This document shows positions 45,114 to 58,975 of a DNA stretch of 64,000 nucleotides, in pieces. Source of the stretch: Budvicia aquatica DSM 5075 = ATCC 35567 (lineage in GTDB: Bacteria > Pseudomonadota > Gammaproteobacteria > Enterobacterales > Enterobacteriaceae); assembly GCF_000427805.1 (NCBI RefSeq), contig NZ_ATYS01000010.1:62001-126000 (forward strand), in the 5' to 3' direction. Every line of letters starts with the position of its first letter. Position 1 is the first letter of the stretch. The notes under the pieces were generated by a model. The model worked only from the letters and a program-made list of their open reading frames with translations. It ran no database searches and had not been told where the DNA came from. A program made the position numbers and the translations under genes.

Positions 45114-46784
45114 TTAAGAGAGTTTTTTCTCTTTCTTTTCTTTCTTATCGCGGCTGTGTAAGCCTTTCTTCTCTAATCCACGGTAGATAAGTTTCTGCTG
45201 AATAATGGTAACTAAGTTACTCACGATATAATACAGAACCAGACCTGACGGGAACCACAGGAAGAACACGGTAAAGATTACAGGCATAAAGGTCATGATC
45301 TTCTGCTGCATAGGATCTGTCACCGGCGTTGGTGACATCTTCTGGATCATGAACATTGTTCCACCCATTAACAGCGGCAGAATATAGTACGGATCTTGTG
45401 CAGATAAGTCATGGATCCACAGGGCAAACGGCGCATGACGCAGTTCTACCGATCCCATTAACATGTAATACAGTGCCAGGAAGATTGGCATCTGAATAAT
45501 TAACGGGAAGCAGCCACCCAGCGGGTTAACTTTTTCTTCTTTGTACAGCGCCATCATTTCCTGACTCATGCGCTGCTTATCATCACCAATACGCTCACGC
45601 ATAGCCTGTAGCTTCGGCTGTAACAGCTTCATCTTGGCCATTGAGGTATATTGTGCTTTGGTCAACGGATACATAATTCCGCGCACAATAAAGGTAATGA
45701 TAATAATCGAGAAGCCCCAGTTACCGACAAAGCTATGAATAAACTTCAGTAACTTAAACAGTGGCTGAGAGATAAACCATAACCAACCATAGTCTACGGT
45801 TAAGTCCAGATGCGGTGCCACTGCTGCCATTTGGTTCTGAATTTCAGGACCAACCCAAAGCTGTGCGCCTAACTCTTTAGTTTCACCCGGTTGAATAATA
45901 ACAGGGGCATTTCTAAAGCTAATCGCTGACTGGCCGTCGCCTTCAGTCGTGAAGAAGGTACTTTGGCTATCTTTATTCGGCACCCATGCAGTAGCAAAGT
46001 ACTGCTGAAGCATGGCTACCCAGCCACCTTTGGTATCGATCTTCAGGTTCTCATCGGTAATGTCATCAAAGCTATATTTCTTATATTTGTTGTCATCAGA
46101 TGAGTAAGCTGCGCCACGATAAGTATGCAGAGCAAAGTTACTGCTGCCGGTATCACGAGATTTTGGCAGTTTAGTACTTTGTTTCAATTGACCAAACAGC
46201 ACTAAGTCAACGGGCTGAGCACTGGTGTTATTCACCGTGTAATCCACATCGATCACATACTCGCCGCGCTTAAGTACAAAAGTCTTGGTGTACTGAACGC
46301 CGCTTTTGTCGGTATAGGTTAATGGAATAACCAGTTCATTCTGACCGTCTGCCAGCTCATAAGCATCTTGCTTAGACTCATAAAGCGGGCGTGCACCGTT
46401 AGCCGGGTTATCCGGGCCATTCTTACCGACCAGACCACTAAGTGCCTGATAAGAGAAGCCGGCGGTATTTTCTAACAGCCTAAACGGTTGGTTTGATCCT
46501 AACGTGTCAGGGTAAGCCAACAGGTCTGCTTCTTGAATATCACCACCACGGGTGTTGATAACCATAGAAAGAACGTCAGTTTTAACTGTAATCAAACCGC
46601 CTTCACCCGCAGCGAGTTCAGCTTGGGTTGAGCCGGTTGAACCAGTCGCTGTAGAACCCGCACCGGTAGTTTGTTGCGTAGTTTGTGGAGCTGGTTGTGG
46701 AGCGTTATCTGTTTCCCAAGCCTGCCAAATCATAAATGAAACGAACAGCAGAGCGATAAGAAGAAGATTGCGTTGAGAATCCAT
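45114..46784 (-). CDS. yidC: Membrane protein insertase YidC
   Basis: 556 residues (E. coli 548). N-terminal TM helix [17 protein letters not shown], a large periplasmic beta domain with a Thr/Ser/Gly-rich linker, then the conserved five-helix insertase core: [33 protein letters not shown] (containing the catalytic Arg), [23 protein letters not shown], and a Lys-rich tail. It inserts inner-membrane proteins alone or with SecYEG. It is the last gene of the rpmH-rnpA-yidD-yidC run. Confidence 0.98.
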   Translation of the reverse strand: MDSQRNLLLIALLFVSFMIWQAWETDNAPQPAPQTTQQTTGAGSTATGSTGSTQAELAAGEGGLITVKTDVLSMVINTRGGDIQEADLLAYPDTLGSNQPFRLLENTAGFSYQALSGLVGKNGPDNPANGARPLYESKQDAYELADGQNELVIPLTYTDKSGVQYTKTFVLKRGEYVIDVDYTVNNTSAQPVDLVLFGQLKQSTKLPKSRDTGSSNFALHTYRGAAYSSDDNKYKKYSFDDITDENLKIDTKGGWVAMLQQYFATAWVPNKDSQSTFFTTEGDGQSAISFRNAPVIIQPGETKELGAQLWVGPEIQNQMAAVAPHLDLTVDYGWLWFISQPLFKLLKFIHSFVGNWGFSIIIITFIVRGIMYPLTKAQYTSMAKMKLLQPKLQAMRERIGDDKQRMSQEMMALYKEEKVNPLGGCFPLIIQMPIFLALYYMLMGSVELRHAPFALWIHDLSAQDPYYILPLLMGGTMFMIQKMSPTPVTDPMQQKIMTFMPVIFTVFFLWFPSGLVLYYIVSNLVTIIQQKLIYRGLEKKGLHSRDKKEKKEKKLS

Positions 46785-46786
46785 TG

Positions 46787-47053
46787 TTAATGTTCTCTAT
46801 TATGGTCAGTATTATTGTTGTTGGGCGGAACTGGATCATCACCACCCTCGTGTAAAGGATGGCATTTTAATACGCGTTTGATTGTCAACCAACTACCTTT
46901 CACCATACCAAACCTGCGCAATGCCTCAATTCCGTATTGAGAACAGGTTGGACGGAACCGGCAATGTGGTCCGAGTAACGGACTGATTACCAGTTGATAA
47001 CCGCGTATCAACATAATCAAGATACGGGAGCCAGCCGACAATGACGACGCCAT
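46787..47053 (-). CDS. yidD: Membrane protein insertion efficiency factor YidD
   Basis: 88 residues, E. coli YidD-like: [42 protein letters not shown] and [16 protein letters not shown] are conserved. Overlaps the rnpA stop by 37 bases and ends 2 bases before yidC, so all are co-translated. Acts in insertion of membrane proteins together with YidC. Confidence 0.95.
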   Translation of the reverse strand: MASSLSAGSRILIMLIRGYQLVISPLLGPHCRFRPTCSQYGIEALRRFGMVKGSWLTIKRVLKCHPLHEGGDDPVPPNNNNTDHNREH

Positions 47054-47382
47054 AACTTATCCAATGCTTCCGTCAGCGTATGATTATCCAGATCGGCGAT
47101 ACCCTTTTTGGCAATTACAACAAAATCCATCGAAGGTAAATCATGCTGGTGTAAACGAAAACTTTCGCGGGTTAGGCGTTTAATTCGATTACGTTCATGA
47201 GCTCGCTTAACGAATTTCTTTGCAACAGTAAGACCAATACGAGGATGACCCAACGTATTTGATCGGCCAAGAATGGTAATTTGAGGAACACCGGCCCGTT
47301 GAGGCTGTTGGAAGACAAATGTGAAAGTACTGGGAGTTAACAAACGTAACTCCCTGGGGAATGCTAGCTTAAGCTTAACCAC
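47017..47382 (-). CDS. rnpA: Ribonuclease P protein component
   Basis: 121 residues (E. coli 119). Begins with GTG-GTT-AAG as in E. coli, then [50 protein letters not shown] (the RNR signature) and [13 protein letters not shown]. It is the protein subunit that binds M1 RNA for 5' tRNA maturation. Confidence 0.97.
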   Translation of the reverse strand: MVKLKLAFPRELRLLTPSTFTFVFQQPQRAGVPQITILGRSNTLGHPRIGLTVAKKFVKRAHERNRIKRLTRESFRLHQHDLPSMDFVVIAKKGIADLDNHTLTEALDKLWRRHCRLAPVS

Positions 47383-47399
47383 ACAGATGGTTAACTCGA

Positions 47400-47552
<153 letters not shown>

Positions 47553-47643
47553 CTAAATCTTGATTATTACTAATTAGTAAGCGCGTTTGGCTACTCGACG
47601 TGAAAACGACCGACGCCTCAATCGCAATATACAAAGAGGCGGG

Positions 47644-47672
47644 ATTGTAATAATTGTACAGCCCCGAGTCAA
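47644..47672 (-). promoter_or_regulatory. Sigma-70 promoter of rpmH
   Basis: Minus strand: TTGACT (47672-47667), 17-base spacer, TACAAT (47649-47644). A near-consensus promoter about 105 bases before the rpmH ATG. Confidence 0.75.
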
Positions 47673-47947
47673 TTCCGAACGCTTATCTCTGCTCAAAAAC
47701 TCGTAGTTACCACTACGAACCCTAGTTTTTCCGCGTTTTCTGCTATAAACAATCGTTAAAACTTTACTTAACTATGTCTATATAGAAAGAAACAAAAATA
47801 CTAAAGAGCGAGAAGCGCCACAAGTAGGGCTGAGAATTATACGGACTCCCTAAAAAAGCGCAAGGATCCTGAGACGATCCTTTAAGTTCTTCCGATCCTT
47901 TCCTAAGATCAACCCGCGACTTAATAAATTATCCCCAACGCTTAGAA

Positions 47948-47956
47948 TTATCCACA
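47948..47956 (+). promoter_or_regulatory. DnaA box
   Basis: TTATCCACA, perfect consensus, in the dnaA control region; probably used for autoregulation. Confidence 0.8.
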
Positions 47957-48095
47957 ATAGCAACGCTTTGATTGCTAACAGGCTGATACCAACGCTGGCT
48001 GAAAAATTTACACACAAAAATTTGCCAAATTTATCTATACTTTGTTGATCTAAGCGCACACTTTACCGACTTATTCAGGTAAACTCCGCTTTGCC

Positions 48096-48104
48096 TGTGG
48101 ATAA
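48096..48104 (-). promoter_or_regulatory. DnaA box, reverse orientation
   Basis: TGTGGATAA, the exact reverse complement of the consensus, 255 bases before the dnaA start. Confidence 0.8.
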
Positions 48105-48350
48105 AATTACGATCTTCCGCATGGAAAGGGAGATCTATTTAGCGCTTTGCGCTATTATCTACTGGCGCTGATTACGATCCCAACATTGCGGATCGATACG
48201 GCAGGACGCCGATATAAAACAAATGAATCTATCGGAACATGCATTCCTGGCGCCAAACCTTAAAAAAACGTAGTACGCGGTACGGGATACGAAAAAAATT
48301 ATATCTATCTCCCTTACTTTTTTATTGTTCTTGTTCGAGTGGAGTTCGCC

Positions 48351-49742
48351 GTGTCACTTTCTCTTTGGCAGCAGTGCCTTGCCCGACTGCAAGATGAATT
48401 ACCTGCCACAGAATTTAGTATGTGGATTCGTCCGTTGCAGGCGGAACTGAGTGACAATACACTCGCCCTATACGCGCCTAATCGATTTGTGCTTGATTGG
48501 GTCCGCGATAAATATATAAATAATATCAATGCGTTATTAAATGATTTCTGTGGTTCTGACGTTCCTCAACTGCGCTTTGAAGTTGGAACTAAGCCGCAGA
48601 TTCGCGCCCATACACAGGTAAAAACGTCCGATAATAACAGTCAGGCTCGCCCGGCATCGGTACGACCAGCGGCTGTGCGCCCAAGTTGGGAAAACCAATC
48701 GGCGCAGCCTGAACTTTCTTATCGTTCAGGGGTGAACCCTAAGCATCAGTTTGATAACTTTGTTGAAGGTAAATCAAACCAACTGGCACGGGCTGCCGCT
48801 CGACAGGTTGCGGATAATCCCGGCGGTGCCTATAACCCACTGTTCTTATATGGTGGCACCGGTTTAGGTAAAACCCACTTATTGCACGCTGTTGGCAATG
48901 GCATCATTGAACGCAAGCCTAACGCTAAAGTGGTGTATATGCACTCTGAGCGTTTCGTTCAAGACATGGTTAAGGCCCTGCAAAATAACGCCATTGAAGA
49001 ATTTAAGCGTTATTATCGCTCGGTTGATGCCCTGTTAATTGATGATATTCAATTCTTTGCCAATAAAGAGCGCTCACAGGAAGAATTTTTTCATACCTTT
49101 AATGCGCTGTTAGAAGGTAACCAACAAATTATTCTTACCTCTGACCGCTATCCAAAAGAGATCAATGGTGTAGAAGACCGCCTGAAATCCCGCTTCGGTT
49201 GGGGACTGACGGTGGCGATCGAACCACCGGAATTAGAAACCCGAGTGGCGATCCTAATGAAAAAAGCGGACGAGAACGACATCCGCTTACCGGCCGAAGT
49301 GGCTTTCTTTATTGCTAAACGCCTGCGCTCTAATGTGCGAGAGTTAGAAGGTGCACTCAACCGCGTGATAGCAAATGCCAACTTTACCGGGCGCGCCATT
49401 ACCATTGATTTTGTCCGCGAAGCACTGCGTGACTTATTGGCGCTGCAAGAAAAGCTGGTTACTATTGATAACATCCAGAAAACCGTCGCGGAATATTATA
49501 AAATTAAGATTGCGGACCTGCTGTCTAAACGCCGCTCTCGTTCCGTTGCACGCCCGCGTCAGATGGCTATGGCGCTGGCAAAAGAGTTAACCAATCACAG
49601 CTTACCGGAAATTGGTGATGCGTTTGGTGGAAGAGACCATACAACCGTGCTGCATGCCTGTCGTAAAATTGAACAGTTACGAGAGGAAAGCCACGATATC
49701 AAAGAAGATTTCTCTAACTTAATCAGAACATTATCCTCATAA
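48351..49742 (+). CDS. dnaA: Chromosomal replication initiator DnaA
   Basis: The GTG at 48351 gives [26 protein letters not shown], as in E. coli, with a TGGAG 6-9 bases ahead; a further GTG at 48339 is possible but would add four residues. 463 residues: domain I, a variable linker, AAA+ domain III with [13 protein letters not shown] (Walker A), [20 protein letters not shown] (Walker B, sensor), LKSRFGWGL, and domain IV with the DnaA-box recognition signature [15 protein letters not shown]. Heads dnaA-dnaN-recF-gyrB. Confidence 0.98.
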   Translation: MSLSLWQQCLARLQDELPATEFSMWIRPLQAELSDNTLALYAPNRFVLDWVRDKYINNINALLNDFCGSDVPQLRFEVGTKPQIRAHTQVKTSDNNSQARPASVRPAAVRPSWENQSAQPELSYRSGVNPKHQFDNFVEGKSNQLARAAARQVADNPGGAYNPLFLYGGTGLGKTHLLHAVGNGIIERKPNAKVVYMHSERFVQDMVKALQNNAIEEFKRYYRSVDALLIDDIQFFANKERSQEEFFHTFNALLEGNQQIILTSDRYPKEINGVEDRLKSRFGWGLTVAIEPPELETRVAILMKKADENDIRLPAEVAFFIAKRLRSNVRELEGALNRVIANANFTGRAITIDFVREALRDLLALQEKLVTIDNIQKTVAEYYKIKIADLLSKRRSRSVARPRQMAMALAKELTNHSLPEIGDAFGGRDHTTVLHACRKIEQLREESHDIKEDFSNLIRTLSS

Positions 49743-49747
49743 AGCTT

Positions 49748-50848
49748 ATGAAATTTATCATTGACCGTGAACATTTATTAAAGCCGCTGCAGCAAGTCAG
49801 TAGCCCTTTGGGTGGTCGCCCTACACTGCCCATTCTCGGCAACCTTCTGATTCAAGTAACAGAAGGTTATTTGTTGCTCACCGGTACCGATCTGGAAATG
49901 GAGATGGTCGCGCGTATTACGCTTAACCAGCCTCACGAACCGGGCGCAATTACCGTACCAGCACGTAAGTTTCTCGATATCTGCCGCGGGTTACCCGATG
50001 GTGCAGAAATCAGCATCGCACTGGAAAACGATCGCGTATTGGTTCGTTCAGGCCGCAGCCGTTTCTCACTATCAACGCTGCCTGCTGCCGACTATCCAAA
50101 CCTGGATGACTGGAAAAGTGAAGTTGAGTTCACCTTGCCTCAGGCAACGCTGAAGCGACTGATCGAAGCAACCCAGTTCTCCATGGCACATCAGGACGTA
50201 CGTTACTACCTTAACGGGATGATGTTTGAAACCGAAGGGGAAGAGTTGCGCACTGTCGCTACTGATGGCCACCGTTTGGCAGTCTGTTCCATGTCCGTTG
50301 GCCAAAAATTACCGCCGCACGACGTTATTGTTCCGCGTAAAGGGGTACTTGAGCTGGTCCGCCTGCTCGATGGCAACAATGGCGACCTACAGCTGCAAAT
50401 TGGTAGTAATAATATTCGCGCCCACGTCGGCGACTTTATTTTTACCTCCAAGCTGGTTGACGGCCGTTTCCCTGACTATCGCCGCGTATTGCCGAAGAAC
50501 CCCGACAAAACGCTGGAAGCCGGATGCGACGAACTTAAGCAGGCATTCTCCCGTGCGGCAATTTTGTCGAACGAGAAGTTCCGCGGAGTTCGCCTCTATT
50601 TAAACCATAATCAGTTGAAGATTACGGCCAATAACCCGGAGCAGGAAGAAGCGGAAGAGATTCTGGACGTCACCTACGGCGGTACCGATCTGGAAATAGG
50701 TTTCAACGTAAGCTATGTGCTTGACGTACTTAACGCACTGAAGTGTGAAACAGTTCGTCTGCTGCTGACCGATTCTGTATCTAGCGTACAGATTGAAGAC
50801 AGCGCAAACCCAAGCGCGGCCTATGTTGTTATGCCAATGCGTTTATAA
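49748..50848 (+). CDS. dnaN: DNA polymerase III beta subunit (sliding clamp)
   Basis: 366 residues, as in E. coli. MKFIIDREHLLKPLQQVSSPLGGRPTLPILGN, QFSMAHQDVRYYLNGMMFETEG, and the C-terminal YVVMPMRL that forms the clamp-partner pocket. Ring dimer that tethers polymerase III. It begins 5 bases after the dnaA stop. Confidence 0.98.
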   Translation: MKFIIDREHLLKPLQQVSSPLGGRPTLPILGNLLIQVTEGYLLLTGTDLEMEMVARITLNQPHEPGAITVPARKFLDICRGLPDGAEISIALENDRVLVRSGRSRFSLSTLPAADYPNLDDWKSEVEFTLPQATLKRLIEATQFSMAHQDVRYYLNGMMFETEGEELRTVATDGHRLAVCSMSVGQKLPPHDVIVPRKGVLELVRLLDGNNGDLQLQIGSNNIRAHVGDFIFTSKLVDGRFPDYRRVLPKNPDKTLEAGCDELKQAFSRAAILSNEKFRGVRLYLNHNQLKITANNPEQEEAEEILDVTYGGTDLEIGFNVSYVLDVLNALKCETVRLLLTDSVSSVQIEDSANPSAAYVVMPMRL

Positions 50849-50870
50849 GCGGGGCTGGCAGCACTACTGA

Positions 50871-54396
<3,526 letters not shown>

Positions 54397-54398
54397 TT

Positions 54399-54430
54399 TC
54401 TCACTTTGTCGGATCTAGTCGAAAGTGAGA
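54399..54430 (+). terminator. Hairpin after gyrB
   Basis: Nine-base stem TCTCACTTT/AAAGTGAGA with a 14-base loop, 2 bases past the gyrB stop. No strong T run. Confidence 0.55.
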
Positions 54431-54474
54431 TGAAATCCAGCAAAGATGGGATGATGTCTAGTCCGCAATAAGAT

Positions 54475-54498
54475 AAAAGGAGCCAATTGGCTCCTTTT
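54475..54498. terminator. Bidirectional terminator between gyrB and the orphan ORF
   Basis: Perfect palindrome, arm AAAAGGAGCCAA, ending in TTTT on both strands. Confidence 0.8.
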
Positions 54499-54507
54499 GA
54501 CAATTAA

Positions 54508-54897
54508 TTATTGATCATGATGTTTGGAAATACCTCTAAGATCGGGTAATACTTTTTCTTCTATTAGAGCAAGAAGAATATCTCTTAACGCACCATGTTT
54601 ATTGGTTAGGTGATATTGTTCATCATAAGATAATGATTCCCACCATTGACCATAACGAAAATGCCAATGGTGTTCAGACCAGTCAGGTAAAAGTGTGAAA
54701 TACTCTTTTCTAAAGTATTCCTCACTTACATCACCATTACAATATTGTTTACACAGCTCTAATACACGGCATGTTGGTTTGTTCTTGCTTGCACTAGATT
54801 TGATTAAATCATTAATTTTTCTTGTACGTTTCTTCTTTATTTTGGCATCAATCATTTTTATTATCTCTAACAAACTCAAACGACCTATCCATTCCAC
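54508..54897 (-). CDS. Orphan ORF with an extended upstream frame
   Basis: 129 residues from a GTG, but no ribosome site is apparent and the same frame stays open upstream to about 54960 (GPCPAEVNAPIAADYWDATQVEW). It is rich in Trp, His and Cys (HHWHFRYGQWWESLSYDEQYH, CRVLELCKQYCNGD). It may be the 3' end of a longer, partly lost gene, or a small accessory (immunity-type) gene inserted after gyrB; a start at 54855 (MIDAKIKKKR) is also possible. No family recognised. Confidence 0.45.
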   Translation of the reverse strand: MEWIGRLSLLEIIKMIDAKIKKKRTRKINDLIKSSASKNKPTCRVLELCKQYCNGDVSEEYFRKEYFTLLPDWSEHHWHFRYGQWWESLSYDEQYHLTNKHGALRDILLALIEEKVLPDLRGISKHHDQ

Positions 54898-55200
54898 CTG
54901 AGTAGCATCCCAGTAATCAGCCGCTATTGGAGCATTAACCTCTGCTGGACAAGGTCCTTTATTTTACCCACGAACAATGGTTATCACCAATATTACAGGT
55001 GTACACTTTAAATTATCTTTTTCAACATCAACTATAAAATTTAAAGATAGTAGTATTCGTCGCATTCTTGGATATATCATCATATACCACAATCAATATT
55101 TCGATTAATTGGTCATTAACCAAACCTTTTATTTTTAGAATAACCGCCCACAAAAAAGCGTACAGCATAAATATGCTGTACGCTTTTTTTATGGTTAGTG
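54898..55200. other. Intergenic region between the orphan ORF and yihN
   Basis: Left part continues the open minus-strand frame of the orphan ORF; the right end is AT-rich with the yihN terminator. No other gene seen. Confidence 0.4.
55152..55190. terminator. Terminator of yihN
   Basis: Eleven-base stem GCGTACAGCAT/ATGCTGTACGC with A run before and T run after, so it works on both strands; 10 bases past the yihN stop. Confidence 0.88.
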
Positions 55201-56469
55201 CTAAACATTAGCCGATAATGTTTGATTTGTTTCTTTGCTTTTATTGATATTTTTAATTAACGCTACGGATACAATGGCACCACAGAAAGCAAAGCAGGCC
55301 ATAATCCCGAAGACGATCTTATACCCCAGCATCCCCGGATTAGAATCCAGAATATGACCGTACAGGCTAAAGCAGAACATCGCCGGAGCATAGCCAATAA
55401 AGCTACCAAGCGCCATGGCAGCCCCTGTCGATTCTTCACCAATCTTAGCTTCACCAATCGGAGCGAAGAATACCGCTCTCTGAGTAAACACGATAGCACC
55501 AAAGCCTAATGTGCAAACCATCCCTAAATAAACCGGCATCTGCTCATGGGGAAGAATAATCAGCAGTACTAAAACCGCCACGCTAACGATAAACGAATAG
55601 CATAAGTATTTGCTTGGCGATTTGAGTATTTTATCTGAAATCAGGCCGCCAATCGGCCCACCGATCATCTTTAAGCAGTATTGATTAATAATGCCGTATG
55701 CCCCGACTAAGGCAATCGGCAGCGCATAGATATTTTTCAGGAACGGGATAAAGAAGGTTAAACCACAATAGACCGCATAAACAAAGAAGACGTTGAAGGC
55801 AATCATCCATACCGTCTTATTCTTTAGTATGCTCGACATTTTATTGCTGTCATTCTTTGGCTTGTCTGCATGAGCTACCAGCGGTTTATCATCACTATCA
55901 TTTAATACTAAAGGGATAAAGATGCCGACCAGAATAGCAATCCCCGAATAAAACCAGATACCAGCTTTAAAGCCCAATAGCCCGCTACCGTAGTAAGCAA
56001 ACAGCCCGAGCGCTGAGAATGCAACCACGGTGTCAACAACGCCCCGCCCGGTCTCAAAGAAACCAAACAGGCGTCCTTGCTGACTGCTATCGCCTAACAT
56101 ACTGATAGATTTGAGTAATACCGGCCAGTTCAACATATCACAGGTTACGCCAAACAGTGCCCAAACTAAAAGAATACCCCAGTAGCCCGGCATAGTTGAT
56201 AAGTAAATACCCAGTAAGCCGGTCGCAATAAGTGAAAACGACATGGTATATTTTCTGGGTAATTTATCGGCAAAGTAAATAGATAAAAAGAAGCCTATGG
56301 TTGTCACGAACGAGTTAACCGACATGGCATTACCAATCTGGCCATTGGTTAAATGGAAGAATTCCTGCATTGGAATATAAAATGCATCTTTCAACGAAGG
56401 TAATTTATATATTGTACCGCCACAAAGCGTTAGCAGGCTAAATATAGCCCACTTTTTTTTAGTTAGCAT
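55201..56469 (-). CDS. yihN: MFS transporter YihN
   Basis: 422 residues, nearly identical in length and sequence to E. coli YihN (421): GGTIYKLPSLKDAFYIPMQEFFHLTNGQIGNAMSVNSFVTT, SIYFADKLPRKYTMSFSLIATGLLGIYL, GFFETGRGVVDTVVAF, IIPF/AYGIINQYCLKMIGGPIGGLISDKILKSPSKYLCY, and GFGAIVFTQRAVFFAPIGEAKI. Twelve helices. Substrate not proven; the yihM and yihL neighbours point to a sugar-type substrate. Probably in one unit with yihM upstream. Confidence 0.95.
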   Translation of the reverse strand: MLTKKKWAIFSLLTLCGGTIYKLPSLKDAFYIPMQEFFHLTNGQIGNAMSVNSFVTTIGFFLSIYFADKLPRKYTMSFSLIATGLLGIYLSTMPGYWGILLVWALFGVTCDMLNWPVLLKSISMLGDSSQQGRLFGFFETGRGVVDTVVAFSALGLFAYYGSGLLGFKAGIWFYSGIAILVGIFIPLVLNDSDDKPLVAHADKPKNDSNKMSSILKNKTVWMIAFNVFFVYAVYCGLTFFIPFLKNIYALPIALVGAYGIINQYCLKMIGGPIGGLISDKILKSPSKYLCYSFIVSVAVLVLLIILPHEQMPVYLGMVCTLGFGAIVFTQRAVFFAPIGEAKIGEESTGAAMALGSFIGYAPAMFCFSLYGHILDSNPGMLGYKIVFGIMACFAFCGAIVSVALIKNINKSKETNQTLSANV

Positions 56470-56637
56470 AGGGTTACCTACTCATGTCTAAGAGTATTTG
56501 TTATAAGCGAATAAAATCACTCACTTAATATAAAATAAAGCAATACCGTTTAATTCTTGTAATAAAATTTAATTAACACCTACATTTAACAAAAATATTC
56601 TATTTTCTTAAATACATTAATTTAGTTTCACTCATTT

Positions 56638-57609
56638 TCATTTAATTAATAGGAGAGCATCTTGTTTTATTTCATCAAGCATACTTCGTACAAAGCTAAT
56701 CTGTTTTAATGCATCGTTTCGCTCCTGAACTAGCCGTTCAGCCAATTGCTCTTTTGGTAGCGGTGTTTCACTCATTTGGCGCCAGGGAATCCAAGGATTA
56801 TCACCTTCATCGTCAAAACGAAACGCCGGTGCATAATAATCCACTTCTTCTTCCAAACCGTAAGCCACTACCTGTGGTCGTTCATCCCCAAGGCAAATCA
56901 GCCGGGTTAATAGCTGTTTAAATGGCATATCACCCGCTCCCGAAGCACAGGCTTTATGCCCGGTTCCTTTTCCTTCAGGAATAATAAGGGCATCTTTAAT
57001 ATGTACCTGAGTAACCCAAGGAGCCATATCACTCAGGGCGACCAGCGGCTGCTCATTTGCATTAATCATATTGGCAAAATCAAACAAAATAGACAGCGTA
57101 TCCATACCACTTCGAGAGACAATATCAGCCAGTTCAGCCCCTTTTAAGTCTTCATGTTGTTCAAGGGTGAAGGTTAATCCTGAGTCAGAGTAAGTGTTTT
57201 TAATATATTGAATATCTGAATCAATTTTAGCTATCACCTGCTGTAGATTGCCTTCATAGCGAGGATAAAATCGTACTGATGACGCCTTCACTTTCAACGC
57301 AATATCTACAGCCTGATCAATCAGCTTTGGCTCAGAGGAGCTGGTCTCAATATGTATATCTAACCCTAACTGCGCTGCTTTTTGACCAAATAGTGCCAAA
57401 CTCCGATCGTCTGATTGCCCCAATGAACGAGTCTCACCATCTAATACGTGAATCTTCACGCCGAATAGTTTCTGCTCAGCGGCAATATCTAATAGGTCTA
57501 ACGGCAGAATATTTTCTACCCTCATATTTAGATGGTAAGCATATGCATGTAAATAAAGCGGCAGGTGATCTATACGCTGAATTATTTTTTCAGCCTCACT
57601 CCTTATCAT
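56638..57609 (-). CDS. yihM: Sugar phosphate isomerase/epimerase-fold protein YihM
   Basis: 323 residues with a TIM-barrel AP-endonuclease-2-like fold: HLPLYLHAYAYHLNMRV, GVKIHVLDGE, LGLDIHIETSSSE, VRFYPRYEGNLQQV, TFTLEQHEDLKGAELADI, ILFDFANMINANEQPLVAL, WVTQVHIKDALII and YGLEEEVDYYAPAFRF. Glu/Asp/His metal ligands of the family are in these strands. Matches E. coli YihM; activity is not established. Between yihN and yihL, as in E. coli. Confidence 0.92.
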   Translation of the reverse strand: MIRSEAEKIIQRIDHLPLYLHAYAYHLNMRVENILPLDLLDIAAEQKLFGVKIHVLDGETRSLGQSDDRSLALFGQKAAQLGLDIHIETSSSEPKLIDQAVDIALKVKASSVRFYPRYEGNLQQVIAKIDSDIQYIKNTYSDSGLTFTLEQHEDLKGAELADIVSRSGMDTLSILFDFANMINANEQPLVALSDMAPWVTQVHIKDALIIPEGKGTGHKACASGAGDMPFKQLLTRLICLGDERPQVVAYGLEEEVDYYAPAFRFDDEGDNPWIPWRQMSETPLPKEQLAERLVQERNDALKQISFVRSMLDEIKQDALLLIK

Positions 57610-57619
57610 GACTCACTCC

Positions 57620-58327
57620 TTACAGGTTGATAAAAAAATCGACTGACTCAAAGCGCCAGTATTCAATATCTATTTGAACAATATTTTTATTATTATCCGC
57701 CCGATGTTTTTCGACTAAAATAATCGGCGTCCCCGCAGAACCACCAATAACTTTACAGGCATCGCCGGATATTCTGGTGGGACGAAATGCCAGCTTCTGA
57801 ATATTAAGTTTCTTTTTATATTCATTTTCCCACAGCTGAGAAAAAGAGAGATCGCCTAATTTATCAATAAACCCCGGCGCTACCGCTGGGTTAATAAAGG
57901 TTTCATGATAAAATACTTTATGATTATCTAATGCCCCCCAGCCGGTGATTCGATAGAGCGGGTGATGCGGCTCTTCACCAAATAAAGGCTCTACGATAGC
58001 GGGATAATCAGCAACCGTGCTTTTTTCAATAAATCCCCAAGACGGAACCCGATTTTGTTCAATCGCGGCTAATTTAAAGCTGGCTGATGATTTAGGGTTA
58101 TAGTTGAAGCGCGGCTGAGCAACAAACCATCCTCGCCTGTCTTTACGAAAGATTTTTGATTCTGATTCCAGATTCAACAGCGCCTGACGCAGCGTCATAC
58201 GTTTGACCCCCAGCAGGTCGCCTAACTCTCTTTCTGAAGGCAATTTGGCACCGGGAGCAACCGTACCGTTGCATAACCATTGGTCTAATTTTTCTTTAGC
58301 CACTTCAACTGTCGAGATGTTATTCAT
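57620..58327 (-). CDS. yihL: GntR-family regulator YihL
   Basis: 235 residues: GntR winged helix (LDQWLCNGTVAPGAKLPSERELGDLLGVKRMTLRQALLNLESESKIFRKDRRGWFV) and a UTRA-type effector domain (YRITGWGALDNHKVFYHETFINPAVAPGF...). Same order and length as E. coli YihL (236). Just 10 bases before yihM. Likely represses the yihLMN unit until a sugar ligand binds. Confidence 0.93.
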   Translation of the reverse strand: MNNISTVEVAKEKLDQWLCNGTVAPGAKLPSERELGDLLGVKRMTLRQALLNLESESKIFRKDRRGWFVAQPRFNYNPKSSASFKLAAIEQNRVPSWGFIEKSTVADYPAIVEPLFGEEPHHPLYRITGWGALDNHKVFYHETFINPAVAPGFIDKLGDLSFSQLWENEYKKKLNIQKLAFRPTRISGDACKVIGGSAGTPIILVEKHRADNNKNIVQIDIEYWRFESVDFFINL

Positions 58328-58515
58328 TCTGGGTTAATCCTTCTGGTTTAAACCTGATTGAAAAATGGTATCACCAACGTTAAAAAATAAACAAACAATT
58401 CTCCTATATAAAAGTATAAACGTGATGTTAATCTCAGTTCGTGCCCAATCCGCAATGATTCACATTTGCGTAAGGTTACGTTAGACTCTTGGCAAACTCA
58501 CCGCCTGATAAGACA
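58328..58515. other. Divergent control region yihL / scsA
   Basis: 188 bases with promoters for the divergent yihL and scs operons; no operator identified. Confidence 0.35.
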
Positions 58516-58905
58516 ATGCCGCGCAATAAACAACCTTTAGCCCACTGGCTGATTACTCTTGTTTGCCTGACTATGCTGATGTGTATAGTGCAGCGTGCCG
58601 CCGCGCCATTGTTAAAGTTCTACCAACCGGTTGTCTCGGCCAGTATCGCCCTGAAAGCGGTTGATGCCGTAGTTTCTGACAGCCTGCCCGCCGCAGGCAG
58701 CGATGACGAAAGCGGCTGTACTAAAAATCAGAAGCTACTCTCTTATTTGCAGGATCACCTACAGAGCCAACCCGCTCTATTATTTATTCTGCTATTTCTG
58801 CTGGTTCCGTTACTTCAGTTTCTTTCTCCTGCCTATCGTCATTCACCGCCAATATCGTGCCATGAACGGCGACTCCATCTGCGGCTGTGTAATTTCCGCG
58901 AATAA
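58516..58905 (+). CDS. scsA: ScsA-like membrane protein of the copper-tolerance operon
   Basis: The ATG at 58516 gives 129 residues (a TTG at 58489 gives 138). One N-terminal hydrophobic helix (HWLITLVCLTMLMCIVQR), a variable Ser/Asp-rich periplasmic part, then a second helix (LLFILLFLLVPLLQFL) and a C-terminal RLHLRLCNFRE tail. Layout, the LCxFRE tail and position 70 bases before scsB match ScsA, the first gene of the Salmonella scs operon. Role in copper tolerance not understood. Confidence 0.7.
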   Translation: MPRNKQPLAHWLITLVCLTMLMCIVQRAAAPLLKFYQPVVSASIALKAVDAVVSDSLPAAGSDDESGCTKNQKLLSYLQDHLQSQPALLFILLFLLVPLLQFLSPAYRHSPPISCHERRLHLRLCNFRE

Positions 58906-58975
58906 ATAGGTTATGCCGTAAGCAGCATGAGTTGGAATTGCTGCATCTCGCTAATATTTATTTTTGGAGGTATTG

